Below, piece after piece: positions 37,703 to 47,052 of a DNA stretch of 64,000 nucleotides. The notes beneath the pieces were generated by a model that did no database searches, was not told the origin of the DNA, and saw nothing but the letters and a program-made list of their open reading frames with translations. This DNA is from Winogradskyella luteola (GTDB lineage: Bacteria; Bacteroidota; Bacteroidia; Flavobacteriales; Flavobacteriaceae). Every line of letters begins with the position of its first letter. Within the stretch, counting starts at the first letter, position 1. The stretch spans positions 38,545-102,544 of the forward strand of contig NZ_JAGSPD010000011.1 of NCBI RefSeq assembly GCF_019203985.1. Reading direction: 5' to 3'. A program made the position numbers and the translations under genes.

Positions 37703-39076
37703 TTAATTTTTGAGTATATTTCTTGCTTTAGGTATTATAATCCTTTGATAAATATCATTTTGTGTGTAAGTGCGATTGGAGTGTTTATGGGAGAACTTAT
37801 TGTGACCTATTTGTATAAAACCTAACTTGCTTAGGCTTTCACTTGTAACGTGAATATTAAAATTTTGATAGAAAAGATTTTCCAGTTTTCCGTCAACTAT
37901 AGTGTTAAACTTTAACCTTCCTTGAGTTAGAAAGCTACCCATTTTAGTTCTAAGGATTTTATCAGATAATACAGAATTAGGATTAGTTATAACATTTGAT
38001 TTTTTTTGATTGTTGGATTTTATGAGTGGTTCTTTTTTTACCCCCTTACTTCTTATAACTATAATATTCTTCCAGTTTTTATTGCTATTGGTCCATCTGT
38101 TATATACAATACTAAACTGACTAGAAATTTTAGCCTTACCAGCAATTAACCTAACTTCTTGACCTCTATGAATTGCTGCTGATTTCTGATTTAAGTAATC
38201 ATAACAAACGATTTCAAAATTATCAGAGTAATCTTTAAGTTGTTCCATTATATTCTCAATAATCTTTCTATTCTCCTTAGTTAATGAGATAGATTTATTA
38301 TAAAATTCCTTGTAGAACTTACCATTGTATGTTTTAAAGACATTATAATTGAAAGTTAGTAATTCGTTTGAGATATATCCAGTTTGATTATTATGAGAAA
38401 TTTTATACCAATTCGACCTAATATGTTGAGACAACACCTGCACCCTTTCTTTTCGTTTTAATTTATATAAAACATTATAATCACTAGATGGTCCAGAATA
38501 AACATTCGCATAGCCTGAATTAATATATATATAACCAATCCTATTTATTCTATTTTCTGTTTGTGTTGGTTTTTGAGTTTCAGATTTGTTGTCAAACAAT
38601 GAAGCAATTCCAAAATAAATTAGTGCACCTATAATAATAGCGGCTATACAACCAAAAGTTATAGAATGACTGTCTTTGTTTCTTTTGTGAGTTGATTTTG
38701 AATTTTTATATGAAGAACTTGAATCATAATCTAGATAGTCAAGATAGCTATCATCTGTATTAGAAATTGAGGACGCAGATTCTTCTGCTGTATCTTCACT
38801 TTCAATAGAGTGGGGTTCTTCATTCTCCTCTTCTTCTATATGTACCTGACCAGTGCCACCACAAGTTTGACATTGACCTGTACCTGAACAGATTTCACAA
38901 TCTTCATCTGAATCATGTTCTATATTTAGAGCTTCAAGTACCAGTTCTCCAGGGATGTTTGCAACTTGCTTATAAAAATCTTTACCATCACCATGGCATG
39001 CTTTACATCTACCATCACCTTCCATAAGCAAATCCCCAGGAATCCTACAATCACGACAGTTTTTTATCTTAGGCAT
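37703..39076 (-). CDS. Zinc-ribbon, transmembrane, SH3-domain protein
   Basis: This 457-residue protein has an unusual domain chain. The N-terminal 85 residues hold several CxxC pairs, including CRDCRIPG, CKACHGDG and the DnaJ-like CEICSGTGQCQTCGGTG. An acidic Ser-rich linker follows, then one membrane helix near residues 145-165. A bacterial SH3 domain (about 185-245; SGYANVYSGPSSDYNVL, then GYISNELL) precedes a C-terminal region of unknown fold. The SH3 part would face the periplasm. It stands alone in the element and could be cargo, perhaps an envelope sensor. Function is unknown. Confidence 0.7.
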   Translation of the reverse strand: MPKIKNCRDCRIPGDLLMEGDGRCKACHGDGKDFYKQVANIPGELVLEALNIEHDSDEDCEICSGTGQCQTCGGTGQVHIEEEENEEPHSIESEDTAEESASSISNTDDSYLDYLDYDSSSSYKNSKSTHKRNKDSHSITFGCIAAIIIGALIYFGIASLFDNKSETQKPTQTENRINRIGYIYINSGYANVYSGPSSDYNVLYKLKRKERVQVLSQHIRSNWYKISHNNQTGYISNELLTFNYNVFKTYNGKFYKEFYNKSISLTKENRKIIENIMEQLKDYSDNFEIVCYDYLNQKSAAIHRGQEVRLIAGKAKISSQFSIVYNRWTNSNKNWKNIIVIRSKGVKKEPLIKSNNQKKSNVITNPNSVLSDKILRTKMGSFLTQGRLKFNTIVDGKLENLFYQNFNIHVTSESLSKLGFIQIGHNKFSHKHSNRTYTQNDIYQRIIIPKARNILKN

Positions 39077-39118
39077 ATATCATAATTTGAAATAATTTAC
39101 ATTCATTTATAGAATTCC

Positions 39119-39484
39119 TTATAAAAAACACGACATTGAATTTAATAATACTATTAGCTCATCAATTGTCTCGGATTTATTATTTCTATAGAATTTGGAG
39201 TTTTCTAGGTTTCTTATTACTCTTTTTATTTGGTAATGAGTAATAGGGATATCTGTTTCTGGATTGTAATTGAATCCGCCATGTAAAAGGCTTTTGTATT
39301 GAATATGTTTAGGAATAGGTAAATGGAGCTCAAAGGCTATGTATTCTTGATGCAACTGTAACCTTAATTCAATTGCTTTATCTTCTTCAGGTTCTATAAG
39401 ATAAATTTTAGTAGTGTTATTTATTAGCTTGTTTTTTGTTTTCCAATGCATAATTTCATGTTGTTGATGTTTAAAGTATTTCAT
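39119..39484 (-). CDS. Element hypothetical protein
   Basis: This is a 121-residue soluble protein starting MKYFKHQQHEIM and ending in LNSMSCFL. No domain is recognised. It lies 42 bases upstream of the zinc-ribbon/SH3 gene on the same strand and may be co-transcribed with it. It is divergent from a small gene with only about 25 bases between the start codons, so the two probably share a compact promoter region. Confidence 0.55.
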   Translation of the reverse strand: MKYFKHQQHEIMHWKTKNKLINNTTKIYLIEPEEDKAIELRLQLHQEYIAFELHLPIPKHIQYKSLLHGGFNYNPETDIPITHYQIKRVIRNLENSKFYRNNKSETIDELIVLLNSMSCFL

Positions 39485-39509
39485 TAAATTTATTTAAAAT
39501 TTATTGATA

Positions 39510-39800
39510 ATGGAAGAGATAAATAGAAATGAATTGGGATTAGAAATAGTTGGATTGCCAAATAATCTTTGTGTTTTAATGAATGTATATGACAGAAATC
39601 AACCTAACGAACATAAAGTTTTTCAAGTAGCCCTAATTGAAGATGTTTTGAACGCAGAACCAGATATTATGGTTGGATTGGTAAATTACGTAGATGGGCA
39701 GGTGAGACCTTTTTTATCCAATTTTTGGGATGAAAATGGGATTTATCATAAAAATCCAACTCCATATTACCCCTATCTAGGAGTTAAAAAAAAAGAATAA
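39510..39800 (+). CDS. Element hypothetical protein
   Basis: This 96-residue protein starts MEEINRNELGLE and contains a DGQVRPFLSNFWDENG segment. No family is recognised. I chose the ATG at 39510 over a TTG two codons earlier. It ends one base before the convergent small HTH gene. Nothing indicates a function. Confidence 0.55.
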   Translation: MEEINRNELGLEIVGLPNNLCVLMNVYDRNQPNEHKVFQVALIEDVLNAEPDIMVGLVNYVDGQVRPFLSNFWDENGIYHKNPTPYYPYLGVKKKE

Positions 39801-39801
39801 A

Positions 39802-39978
39802 TTAATTAGAGTGGTGTAACTTTTCTAAACACTTTTTCGAGTAAAAATATGCTTTACCACGTTTTTCAAATTCAAGCTTCCCTTGAGTTCTATAATGCAT
39901 TAAGTCGCACCCTCTAATTTTAAAATGTTTCTGTGCTTCTTTACTAGACAACCAAGATGATTTTTTTTCTTGACTCAT
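39802..39978 (-). CDS. Small excisionase-like HTH protein
   Basis: This 58-residue protein is essentially one HTH_17/MerR-like domain: SWLSSKEAQKHFKIRGCDLM, then GKLEFEKRGKAYFYSKKCLEKL. This matches stand-alone excisionase-like proteins of Bacteroidota. It lies directly upstream of the dnd operon on the opposite strand, so it could regulate that operon or assist excision. A second, longer relative lies at 32767-33105. Confidence 0.7.
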   Translation of the reverse strand: MSQEKKSSWLSSKEAQKHFKIRGCDLMHYRTQGKLEFEKRGKAYFYSKKCLEKLHHSN

Positions 39979-40056
39979 GATTATACATTAGTCTGAAAAA
40001 TTAACAATAGCTTACATTATGAGAGGTTTGATTTTTTTTGTTAAAATTAATTGAAT

Positions 40057-40079
40057 AACAATTGCCTAACTCAATTGTT
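40057..40079. promoter_or_regulatory. Inverted repeat upstream of dndC
   Basis: AACAATTG and CAATTGTT are perfect 8-bp arms around a seven-base spacer, ending 46 bases before dndC. This is a likely operator or promoter-linked element. No dndB repressor gene is present, so the binding protein would have to be another, such as the adjacent small HTH protein. Confidence 0.5.
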
Positions 40080-40124
40080 TTGAGTCACAGAACTCTTTAA
40101 ATTAGTCAAATTATAATTACCACT

Positions 40125-41486
40125 ATGAAAATTAAGAATAAAAAAATAGAATCAATTGTCAATGAGCTTATTGACCAGTATGCTTATGCAGATAAATCAG
40201 AAAGACCATGGATAATTGGATTTAGTGGTGGAAAAGATTCAACAGTGTTACTCACTTTAATGTGGGAAGCTTTGACTAGAATAAAAGATGAAATGCCATA
40301 TCCATTTCAGTTAAGAAGACCTGTTTATGTAGTCTGCAATGACACAATGGTTGAAAACCCTATTATTAGTAGTTATGTAGAAGATGTTTTATTAAAAATT
40401 GAAACTGCTGCTAGAGACCAAGGATTACCAATTATAGTAAAGAAAACAGTACCAAAATTAGAAGAATCATTCTGGATTAATGTATTGGGAAAAGGTTACC
40501 CAGTTCCAAACAACACCTTTAGATGGTGTACAGATAAGTTAAAGATTAGACCTACTTCTAATTTTCTACTAGAGCAAATAGATGAAAAGGGAGAAGCAAT
40601 AGTATTGTTAGGTACTAGATATGAAGAAAGTGCTACAAGAGAAAGGTCAATGCGTAAGCATGAGATAAAGGGTAATAGATTATCTAAACACAACACTACT
40701 GCCAATACATATGTCTATGCTCCTATCAAAGAATTGATGCTTGAGGAAGTGTGGTATATTATTAATGCTGTTCCATCTCCTTGGGGATTTGATAACTCAA
40801 TACTTTTTCAAATCTATGCAGATGCAAGTGCTGATGATTATGAATGCCCAACTGTTGTAACTAATAAAGAGCATTCTTCTTGTGGACAAAGTAGATTTGG
40901 TTGTTGGACTTGTACTGTAGTAAAGAAAGACAAGTCTATGTCTGCTTTAATAGATAATGGTCAACATTGGATGAAACCCTTGTTGGACTTTAGGGATAGT
41001 CTGGTTGAAGGTAGAAATGTTAGTGAAAACAGAATGACTACCAGAAGAAATGGACAAAAGGCTGTTACTGAAGATGGGCACAATCAAGGTAACTATACTC
41101 CAGAGTATAGACATAGGCTACTAAAAGAACTTCTTCAAATTCAAAAGAATATACAAGAAGAAAGACCTCACGTTGCACTTATTACTAACCAAGAGCTTAT
41201 AGCAATACAAGTGGTTTGGAATAGAGATATGATATTTGACTTTAATGTAGGTAATGCTTACAGAGAGGTTTACAATAAAGAAATTAGCACAAATAATATT
41301 AAGTCTCTAGATGATACAGAGAAAAGAATATTGAGAGAAATATGCGTAGAAGATATGTCTTACTATCATCTTATAGATAACTTAATTACGCTACAAGAAA
41401 CCAAAACACTAATGCTATCTAAATATGGTTTACACAATGATGTAGAAAATAGAATAGAAAGCTTTGTGAAAGAAATTGAACAATGA
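40125..41486 (+). CDS. dndC: DNA phosphorothioation protein DndC
   Basis: DndC is the sulfurtransferase-type enzyme that activates DNA for replacement of a phosphate oxygen by sulfur. The 453-residue protein has a PP-loop of the PAPS-reductase/ATP-pyrophosphatase class, SGGKDS at residues 34-39. Four Cys (241, 253, 260, 263; pattern C-x11-C-x6-C-x2-C) are suited to a 4Fe-4S cluster. The length is normal. It starts a five-gene operon and overlaps dndD by four bases. No dndA is present, so a chromosomal cysteine desulfurase is presumably used. Confidence 0.93.
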   Translation: MKIKNKKIESIVNELIDQYAYADKSERPWIIGFSGGKDSTVLLTLMWEALTRIKDEMPYPFQLRRPVYVVCNDTMVENPIISSYVEDVLLKIETAARDQGLPIIVKKTVPKLEESFWINVLGKGYPVPNNTFRWCTDKLKIRPTSNFLLEQIDEKGEAIVLLGTRYEESATRERSMRKHEIKGNRLSKHNTTANTYVYAPIKELMLEEVWYIINAVPSPWGFDNSILFQIYADASADDYECPTVVTNKEHSSCGQSRFGCWTCTVVKKDKSMSALIDNGQHWMKPLLDFRDSLVEGRNVSENRMTTRRNGQKAVTEDGHNQGNYTPEYRHRLLKELLQIQKNIQEERPHVALITNQELIAIQVVWNRDMIFDFNVGNAYREVYNKEISTNNIKSLDDTEKRILREICVEDMSYYHLIDNLITLQETKTLMLSKYGLHNDVENRIESFVKEIEQ

Positions 41487-43570
41487 GAATTGATAGAATA
41501 ACATTAGAAAACTTTAGAATATATAAAGGGCTTAATGAAATAGACTTAAGCCCAAAAAAAGACAAAAATATTAGTCTTATTGCTGGTAAAAATGGTTTTG
41601 GAAAAACAACATTTTTAACTTCTTTAATATGGTGTTTCTATGGTAAATTGATGTCTCAAGTAGAAGACAAGTACAAACAGGATATTAGAAATTCTGGTGG
41701 TTATGAAGCATATGTTAATTCACTTTTGAATAGAGATGTTTTAGGAGAAGGAGTGGACAACAATAAGATGTCTGTTGAAATTGAACTTGAAGATTTACTT
41801 ATACCATCCATACCATGTAAAACAGTTACTATCAAACGTACATATGATTTTTCTAGTTTAGAAGAAACAGTAACTATTCTAATTGATGGAGATGAAAATG
41901 AGCTTACAAAATCTGTAGGTTATGAGGTATTCATAAATGACTTCATTTTACCTAGAGAAATAGCAAAATTCTTCTTCTTTGATGCTGAAAAAATAGTGTC
42001 ACTTGCAGAGGCTAAATCTAAAAGTGAATTACGTAGTTTGAGTAAAGCTTATTCAGAGGTTTTAGGGATTAAGAAGTATGAGGAATTAAAGAAAAACCTA
42101 GAATCCTTACTTGTTAAATTAAAGAGAAGAGGAGTTTCTGAATTACAACAAGAGAAGCTAACGCAACTTCTTAATGATGAAAGTGAATTAGAAAAAGAGA
42201 TTAGCCATAATCAAGATAAGCAAGTTGATATAGACAAGCAATTAGTTTTGTTGAAATCTAAAAGTGATAGCCTTCAGGAAAAACTAATTAGGGAAGGAAA
42301 CTCAATTACTTTAGATGAACTGAAGGAATTAAAATCTCGCAGAGATGATTTAAAGCAAGATTCTATTCAAATTAAAAATAACTTGAAAAAGCTTTTGGAT
42401 TTAACACCTTTAGTTATTGCTGGTAAACACTTGAACAAGCTTAAAGAGCAGTTAGATTCAGAAAGTAATGTTTTATATGGTGCTTTAAATGATAAGCTAT
42501 TATCAAAGGAATTAGAAGCATTTTCTAATAGTATATTAAAAAGTTTACAGGCTTTAGATTTAGAAAAAACAATTGATTCTAAAGTAAAAAAAGCTATTAA
42601 AAAATCTCTGGAAGATAAGTTAAACTCTAGTAGAAGTGATGTGTCTGGTAAGGTATTATTAGAATTTGCAGAAGAAAGATACAGGGAGTTTGAAGCTATT
42701 TTGAATAACATCAAAAGTACTTTCTTAAGTCAATTTAATGCTATAGTTAAAGAGGAGCGCACTAATAGAGCTTTATTGAGCAGAACTATAAACAAAATAA
42801 AGCAGGCTGAAGCTCGTAAGGACAACCATCTAGCTAGACAGTTTAGAGATGAAAAGTCTGAAACAGATACTTCAATTAATAAGTTTCTCAAAGAGAAGGA
42901 TAAACTAAATGAAGGTTTAGGTGCGTTAAAACTGAAGCTCTCATCTCATAAAAAAGTACGAGTTGAATATGAGAAAAACTTCAATCTTGTAGAGACTGAT
43001 AAAAAGAAGTATGAAGTCACTAAAGTTTTACTAGAAAAAATAAATAATCTTATTGTTAAGATTAAAGAGGAGAAGAAATACTCACTTCAAAAATCTGTAT
43101 CCCTTGGTTTAAGTAAGCTAATGCATAAAAAGGACTTTATTACCAATGTAAAAGTAAATATTGTAGATGATGTAATGGATATAGATTTACTGGATAAGGA
43201 TAATAATGTCATTGATAAAGATTCCCTATCTAAAGGAGAGCAACAGTTGTATGCTACTGCATTACTTAAAGCATTGGTTGATGAGTCTGGCATTAGGTTT
43301 CCAGTATTTATTGATAGCCCATTACAGAAGTTTGACAAGTTTCACTCTAAAAATATCATACAAGAGTTTTACCCATCTATTTCAGAACAAGTGGTACTTT
43401 TCCCATTATTAGAAAAAGAGCTGTCTGAAAAAGAATATGAACTGCTTAAGCCAAACTTGAGCAAGACTTTTTTAATACAGAATAAGTTAGGAGCTTCTAC
43501 ATTAAAAGCTTTACCTGTAAATAGTTTGTTTAAAGAGTTTAAAAAAGAAAAAGATGTTTACACATATTAG
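41483..43570 (+). CDS. dndD: DNA phosphorothioation protein DndD
   Basis: DndD is an SMC/Rad50-like ATPase of the modification complex, thought to open or nick DNA for sulfur insertion. The 695-residue protein has Walker A GKNGFGKTT at residues 35-43 and long coiled coil from about 205 to 535. The ABC signature LSKGEQQLYATALLKAL and Walker B FPVFIDSPLQKFDKFH follow near the C-terminus. Start and stop overlap dndC and dndE, which indicates coupling. It differs clearly from the second SMC-like protein in the convergent operon. Confidence 0.92.
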   Translation: MRIDRITLENFRIYKGLNEIDLSPKKDKNISLIAGKNGFGKTTFLTSLIWCFYGKLMSQVEDKYKQDIRNSGGYEAYVNSLLNRDVLGEGVDNNKMSVEIELEDLLIPSIPCKTVTIKRTYDFSSLEETVTILIDGDENELTKSVGYEVFINDFILPREIAKFFFFDAEKIVSLAEAKSKSELRSLSKAYSEVLGIKKYEELKKNLESLLVKLKRRGVSELQQEKLTQLLNDESELEKEISHNQDKQVDIDKQLVLLKSKSDSLQEKLIREGNSITLDELKELKSRRDDLKQDSIQIKNNLKKLLDLTPLVIAGKHLNKLKEQLDSESNVLYGALNDKLLSKELEAFSNSILKSLQALDLEKTIDSKVKKAIKKSLEDKLNSSRSDVSGKVLLEFAEERYREFEAILNNIKSTFLSQFNAIVKEERTNRALLSRTINKIKQAEARKDNHLARQFRDEKSETDTSINKFLKEKDKLNEGLGALKLKLSSHKKVRVEYEKNFNLVETDKKKYEVTKVLLEKINNLIVKIKEEKKYSLQKSVSLGLSKLMHKKDFITNVKVNIVDDVMDIDLLDKDNNVIDKDSLSKGEQQLYATALLKALVDESGIRFPVFIDSPLQKFDKFHSKNIIQEFYPSISEQVVLFPLLEKELSEKEYELLKPNLSKTFLIQNKLGASTLKALPVNSLFKEFKKEKDVYTY

Positions 43571-43946
43571 AACAAGTAAAGAGAATAGAGATGTAGTTGC
43601 CCAACTAACACGCAAGCTTAATTTGGGTACAGAAAATATAATTTCCAGAATAGCATTAACCTATTCTTTATCACAAGATAAAAAGTTGAATATTAAAGAC
43701 ATTCAAAATTCAAGTGGTAAGGAATATAGTAGGTCAGTGCTATTTGGAGATTATTTAGACTACTATCTAGGTATGGTAGCTTTACATTATGACATCCATA
43801 TTTCTGATAAAGATTTAGGAAAATATGTAAAGCTCCACATTGATGATGGTTTACAACTACTAAATAATGAGATTAACTCCAATAGTAATATAGATGGGTT
43901 TGATTTTCTTGTTGAAAAAATTGAAAAGACAATAATTAGTATATAA
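43554..43946 (+). CDS. dndE: DNA phosphorothioation protein DndE
   Basis: DndE is a small ribbon-helix-helix-related protein that binds nicked DNA and is needed for phosphorothioation. The 130-residue protein has the family core RKLNLGTENIISRIALTYSL followed by the SGKEYSRSVLFG motif and a helical C-terminus. It overlaps dndD by 17 bases and ends two bases before the GHKL ATPase gene, so all are probably one transcript. Confidence 0.9.
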   Translation: MFTHIRTSKENRDVVAQLTRKLNLGTENIISRIALTYSLSQDKKLNIKDIQNSSGKEYSRSVLFGDYLDYYLGMVALHYDIHISDKDLGKYVKLHIDDGLQLLNNEINSNSNIDGFDFLVEKIEKTIISI

Positions 43947-43948
43947 AT

Positions 43949-45625
43949 ATGAGCAATTTCGAAGTTTTACCAATTAATGCAGATAGAATATGTGAAGCAA
44001 TTTCTAAAATAGGATATAAGCCTAGTTCAGCTATACTAGATATAGTAGATAATTCTGTTATGGCTAATGCCAATAATATAACAATAGAGCTTCATATAAA
44101 AGATGGAAAATCTTTAAATAACATTCAGAATATTGAAAAAATTAGAATTGTAGATGATGGTACGGGAATGAATGTTGAAGAAATAAAAAAAGCACTTGAA
44201 TTAGGTTCAGATGTTCAGTATTCTCAGAATAGTCTTTCAAAATATGGTTTAGGTTTAAAGTCAGCAGGTTTTTCGTTAGGAAATAGAGTTGAGGTTACAA
44301 GTAAACAAAAAGATGTCATTTCAGACACTTTTTTCTTGGATAGAGAAATAATTAGAGAGAACAATAAATTTGGATACTCAACTACTCTTTCTTCTGATAT
44401 TATTCAAGATAAATTGAATAAAGCTGAAACAGGAACTATAGTAACAATAAGTGATATTATTTATACATCTAGGGTTTCAGCTAATAAAATTATAACAGAT
44501 ATTGCACAGAAAGCTGGAGTAAGTTATTATGAATACCTGTCGAAGGAAGGAAGACATTTTAAGGTAAAAATAATAAAATCTAAGGAAGGTATAGAAAGTG
44601 TTGAAAAAGAGAGACTAATCAACCCAAAAGATATTTTATTTTGGGATGAGTGCTATGAGTCTTTTAAAAAAGAAAGTTACGATTGTAAGAAGCCATGTAA
44701 GGCGTTAGAATCTGAATTTGAAAATCCATTAAATCCTGAAGGGGAAAATATTAAAATTCAAGTTGCTGTATTTCCAAAGGATAGTATGAGAAATTTTGTT
44801 GGTTTTGATGAAAATGAACAAAAAAATATCAAGAAATATGAAGTAGGACAAAAAAATGCAGGATTCTATTTTTACAGAAATGGGAGACTTATAAAATGGG
44901 GAGATAAATTATTCATAGGACGTGGTGAACTTGGATTTAGAGCCAAAATTTTATTCACTAGTGAACATGATGATTTATTTGATGTTGATGTGTCAAAACA
45001 GCATTTGACAATTTCGGAAGAAATTGAAAAAATATTGATGACATTGGTAAGTGTTGCTAGGGGACAATCTAAAGATGTTTTTAAGAAATGTGATGAGCTT
45101 TTAAAAACTTCAAGAAATAATGGAAATGAGGGAGCAGAATTTAATGTAAAAAATTCTGTTTTAGAGGAAGAAGAGGAAGAAGGAGTAGATATAGACCCTG
45201 AACAAGTTAAGAACAGAAAAGAATTGTTAGAATCAAAATCTGATGAGTTAAATTTGGAAGATGATTCAAAATATGAAGATGAGGAGGATAAAGAAGCTTT
45301 TAGAAGGGTAAGATATTGGGAACAAGGAAGAAATTTATGGGAAAGTGCAACTGATAGATTAGAGGGAACTTATGTTCTAATAAATAGATTACATCCTTTT
45401 TATGATTTAGTATTAAGTAAGCTTGAAAAAGGTTCACCTGAAAGACAGTCTATTGAAGCCTTATTTCACGCGTTGGCAGTTGGCGAAAATCAAACAATTC
45501 AGAAATTTCAAAATATTGATGCAGAGGTGGCTGTAAATGTATTTAATAAGTTTTCAAGGTCTTCATCTCATCAGGTCGATAATTGGGTTAATAATAATTG
45601 GTCTTTATTTGAAGATGAAGATTAA
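43949..45625 (+). CDS. GHKL (MORC/MutL-like) ATPase linked to Dnd
   Basis: This 558-residue protein has the GHKL ATP-binding motifs at its N-terminus. The N-box is AILDIVDNSVMANA (Asp31, Asn35), where the usual catalytic Glu appears as Asp. DDGTGM lies at 69-74 and YGLGLKSA at 99-106. The middle region resembles the transducer part of MORC-type proteins, and a Glu-rich linker near 410 precedes a helical C-terminus. MORC/MutL-like ATPases are known in restriction systems, where they pair with nucleases. Here the next gene overlaps by 11 bases and encodes a GIY-YIG nuclease. A role in sensing unmodified or modified DNA is inference. Confidence 0.85.
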   Translation: MSNFEVLPINADRICEAISKIGYKPSSAILDIVDNSVMANANNITIELHIKDGKSLNNIQNIEKIRIVDDGTGMNVEEIKKALELGSDVQYSQNSLSKYGLGLKSAGFSLGNRVEVTSKQKDVISDTFFLDREIIRENNKFGYSTTLSSDIIQDKLNKAETGTIVTISDIIYTSRVSANKIITDIAQKAGVSYYEYLSKEGRHFKVKIIKSKEGIESVEKERLINPKDILFWDECYESFKKESYDCKKPCKALESEFENPLNPEGENIKIQVAVFPKDSMRNFVGFDENEQKNIKKYEVGQKNAGFYFYRNGRLIKWGDKLFIGRGELGFRAKILFTSEHDDLFDVDVSKQHLTISEEIEKILMTLVSVARGQSKDVFKKCDELLKTSRNNGNEGAEFNVKNSVLEEEEEEGVDIDPEQVKNRKELLESKSDELNLEDDSKYEDEEDKEAFRRVRYWEQGRNLWESATDRLEGTYVLINRLHPFYDLVLSKLEKGSPERQSIEALFHALAVGENQTIQKFQNIDAEVAVNVFNKFSRSSSHQVDNWVNNNWSLFEDED

Positions 45626-46094
45626 AGGTTTTAATAATTATGATTTAGAGGGTTCTTTTGTATATTTTATTTTTTCGAAAGACTTGTTGTACATTGGCGA
45701 AACACAGAAAATAACCTTTTCAAGATGGGTTCAACATTTTTATAAATCTGGTACTTTTACTAAAAAGATTAAAAGATATGGGGATTCAGATTTTGATTAC
45801 GTTAGTAGAATCAATCTATTATCTGTAGAATTAACAGATTTGAGAACAGATTTTCCAGAAATTAGATGGAAAACTCTTACCCAAGCCATAGAGCATTCTG
45901 TTCACACGGAATTATGCAAATCTCAAGGAAATTTAATTAAGTCATACTATGAGAAATATGAGCCAGAAATAAGTAGGTTTCAATTAGTTTCAGATACAAG
46001 TAAAACTTGTCCTAGAGGAATACCACAATCTGATTGGAATTACGCAAATGCATATGCCAAGAAAATACTTAAAGAAGTATGTGATTATATATAA
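45615..46094 (+). CDS. GIY-YIG nuclease
   Basis: This 159-residue protein has the GIY-YIG elements: VYFIF (about 16-20), LLYIGET (24-30), then Arg37 and His41 in RWVQHF. A plausible catalytic Glu lies in AIEHSVHTEL near residue 100. I set the start at 45615 (MKIKGFNNYD), overlapping the GHKL stop by 11 bases, rather than 78 bases upstream inside the ATPase gene. It is the last gene of the dnd operon and is the likely cutting partner of the GHKL ATPase. The nuclease fold is reasonably clear, but its target is inferred. Confidence 0.78.
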   Translation: MKIKGFNNYDLEGSFVYFIFSKDLLYIGETQKITFSRWVQHFYKSGTFTKKIKRYGDSDFDYVSRINLLSVELTDLRTDFPEIRWKTLTQAIEHSVHTELCKSQGNLIKSYYEKYEPEISRFQLVSDTSKTCPRGIPQSDWNYANAYAKKILKEVCDYI

Positions 46095-46096
46095 GC

Positions 46097-46114
46097 GGTA
46101 AGTATTAGCTTACC
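46097..46114. terminator. Short hairpin between convergent operons
   Basis: The GGTAAG/CTTACC stem with a six-base loop separates the end of the dnd operon from the end of the convergent helicase operon. No long T-run follows, so termination strength is uncertain. Confidence 0.45.
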
Positions 46115-47052
46115 TAACATATTTTCTTTTCTGTACAATATTTTTCAATTTCAGAATCATTTGTAAAATATTTATCACAAAATCTATCTAATTCTCTTTC
46201 TGTAGCTTGAACGTATCTTTCTCCAGCTGTAAGCAATAATTCCACCTGTTTTATAAAATTTTCAAATTCGTGATTTATTCTACATAATTTGTCCATCGTT
46301 TTAAAATCTAGATTTTTATGTTTTGCATGGTATAGAATTTTACTTTCGTAAGGATTTGCCCTTAATTGAATAACACCAATTCCAAATGATTGATTAAGCC
46401 TCTCCATTTCTTCAGAAAGAGTATCACTTATTTCAAATGCCACTAAATAGCCATAATTTGCCCAACTTGAATTAGAAACAGCTTGGAAATAGTGTTTTTT
46501 TAATTCATAATCTGAATTTATTTCTTTTTTAATTTCATAAGATGATATTTTAAATGACTCAAGCCTATTTATTGCTTTTAAAAAAACCTGATTTACTTCT
46601 GATTTAAGACTTGTAAATTGGATGCCAATAATATCTGGATGTACCCATTTTTGATGACTATCTCTAGAGTTTCTAGATTTTTCGTGAAAAATCGTTTTGC
46701 TGTAAGTATTTGAGTTTTTCAAATATGTTGCAAGCAAAATGTGTAAGTCTTTTTCTTTAAAATAATTCTTAGAAGATGATTTTACCAGGTTTAATTCAAA
46801 TGAATCAATATTTATCTCGTTCTCATATTTTTTAGAATAATATTTATAATTTTTACCAGTGAACTTAATCCTTTTTATTCTGGTGTCTCCCTTAATTCTT
46901 AGGTCTCTTATTTCACTATATACTACTGCTACAGGGTTTTTAGCTCCAAACTCATAGTAGCCATTATCTACTATGTGATTATGGATTTCTGAAGTAGTAA
47001 GCATAGTTTTTGTGCTCTCTAGACACTTTATTATTGCTTCTTTAATTGTCAT
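46114..47052 (-). CDS. HARE-HTH plus PD-(D/E)XK nuclease (HrgA-like)
   Basis: This 312-residue protein begins with a HARE-HTH (HB1/ASXL-type) winged helix at residues 1-75, with MLTTSEIHNHIVDNGYYEFG and VAVVYSEIRDL. A nuclease-like domain follows with HPD (Asp140), then YEIKKE (Glu173, Lys175) and YFQAVSNSSWANYGYLVAFE. The pattern D...ExK fits PD-(D/E)XK enzymes and resembles HrgA-type restriction proteins. It overlaps the 165-residue protein by 11 bases and ends the five-gene operon. It is a strong candidate for the cutting subunit. Confidence 0.75.
   Translation of the reverse strand: MTIKEAIIKCLESTKTMLTTSEIHNHIVDNGYYEFGAKNPVAVVYSEIRDLRIKGDTRIKRIKFTGKNYKYYSKKYENEINIDSFELNLVKSSSKNYFKEKDLHILLATYLKNSNTYSKTIFHEKSRNSRDSHQKWVHPDIIGIQFTSLKSEVNQVFLKAINRLESFKISSYEIKKEINSDYELKKHYFQAVSNSSWANYGYLVAFEISDTLSEEMERLNQSFGIGVIQLRANPYESKILYHAKHKNLDFKTMDKLCRINHEFENFIKQVELLLTAGERYVQATERELDRFCDKYFTNDSEIEKYCTEKKIC

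Noticed and set aside
45537..45614. N-terminal 26-residue extension of the GIY-YIG protein
   Set aside because: It lies inside the GHKL coding sequence and lacks an ATG; the ATG at 45615 gives the normal domain start.
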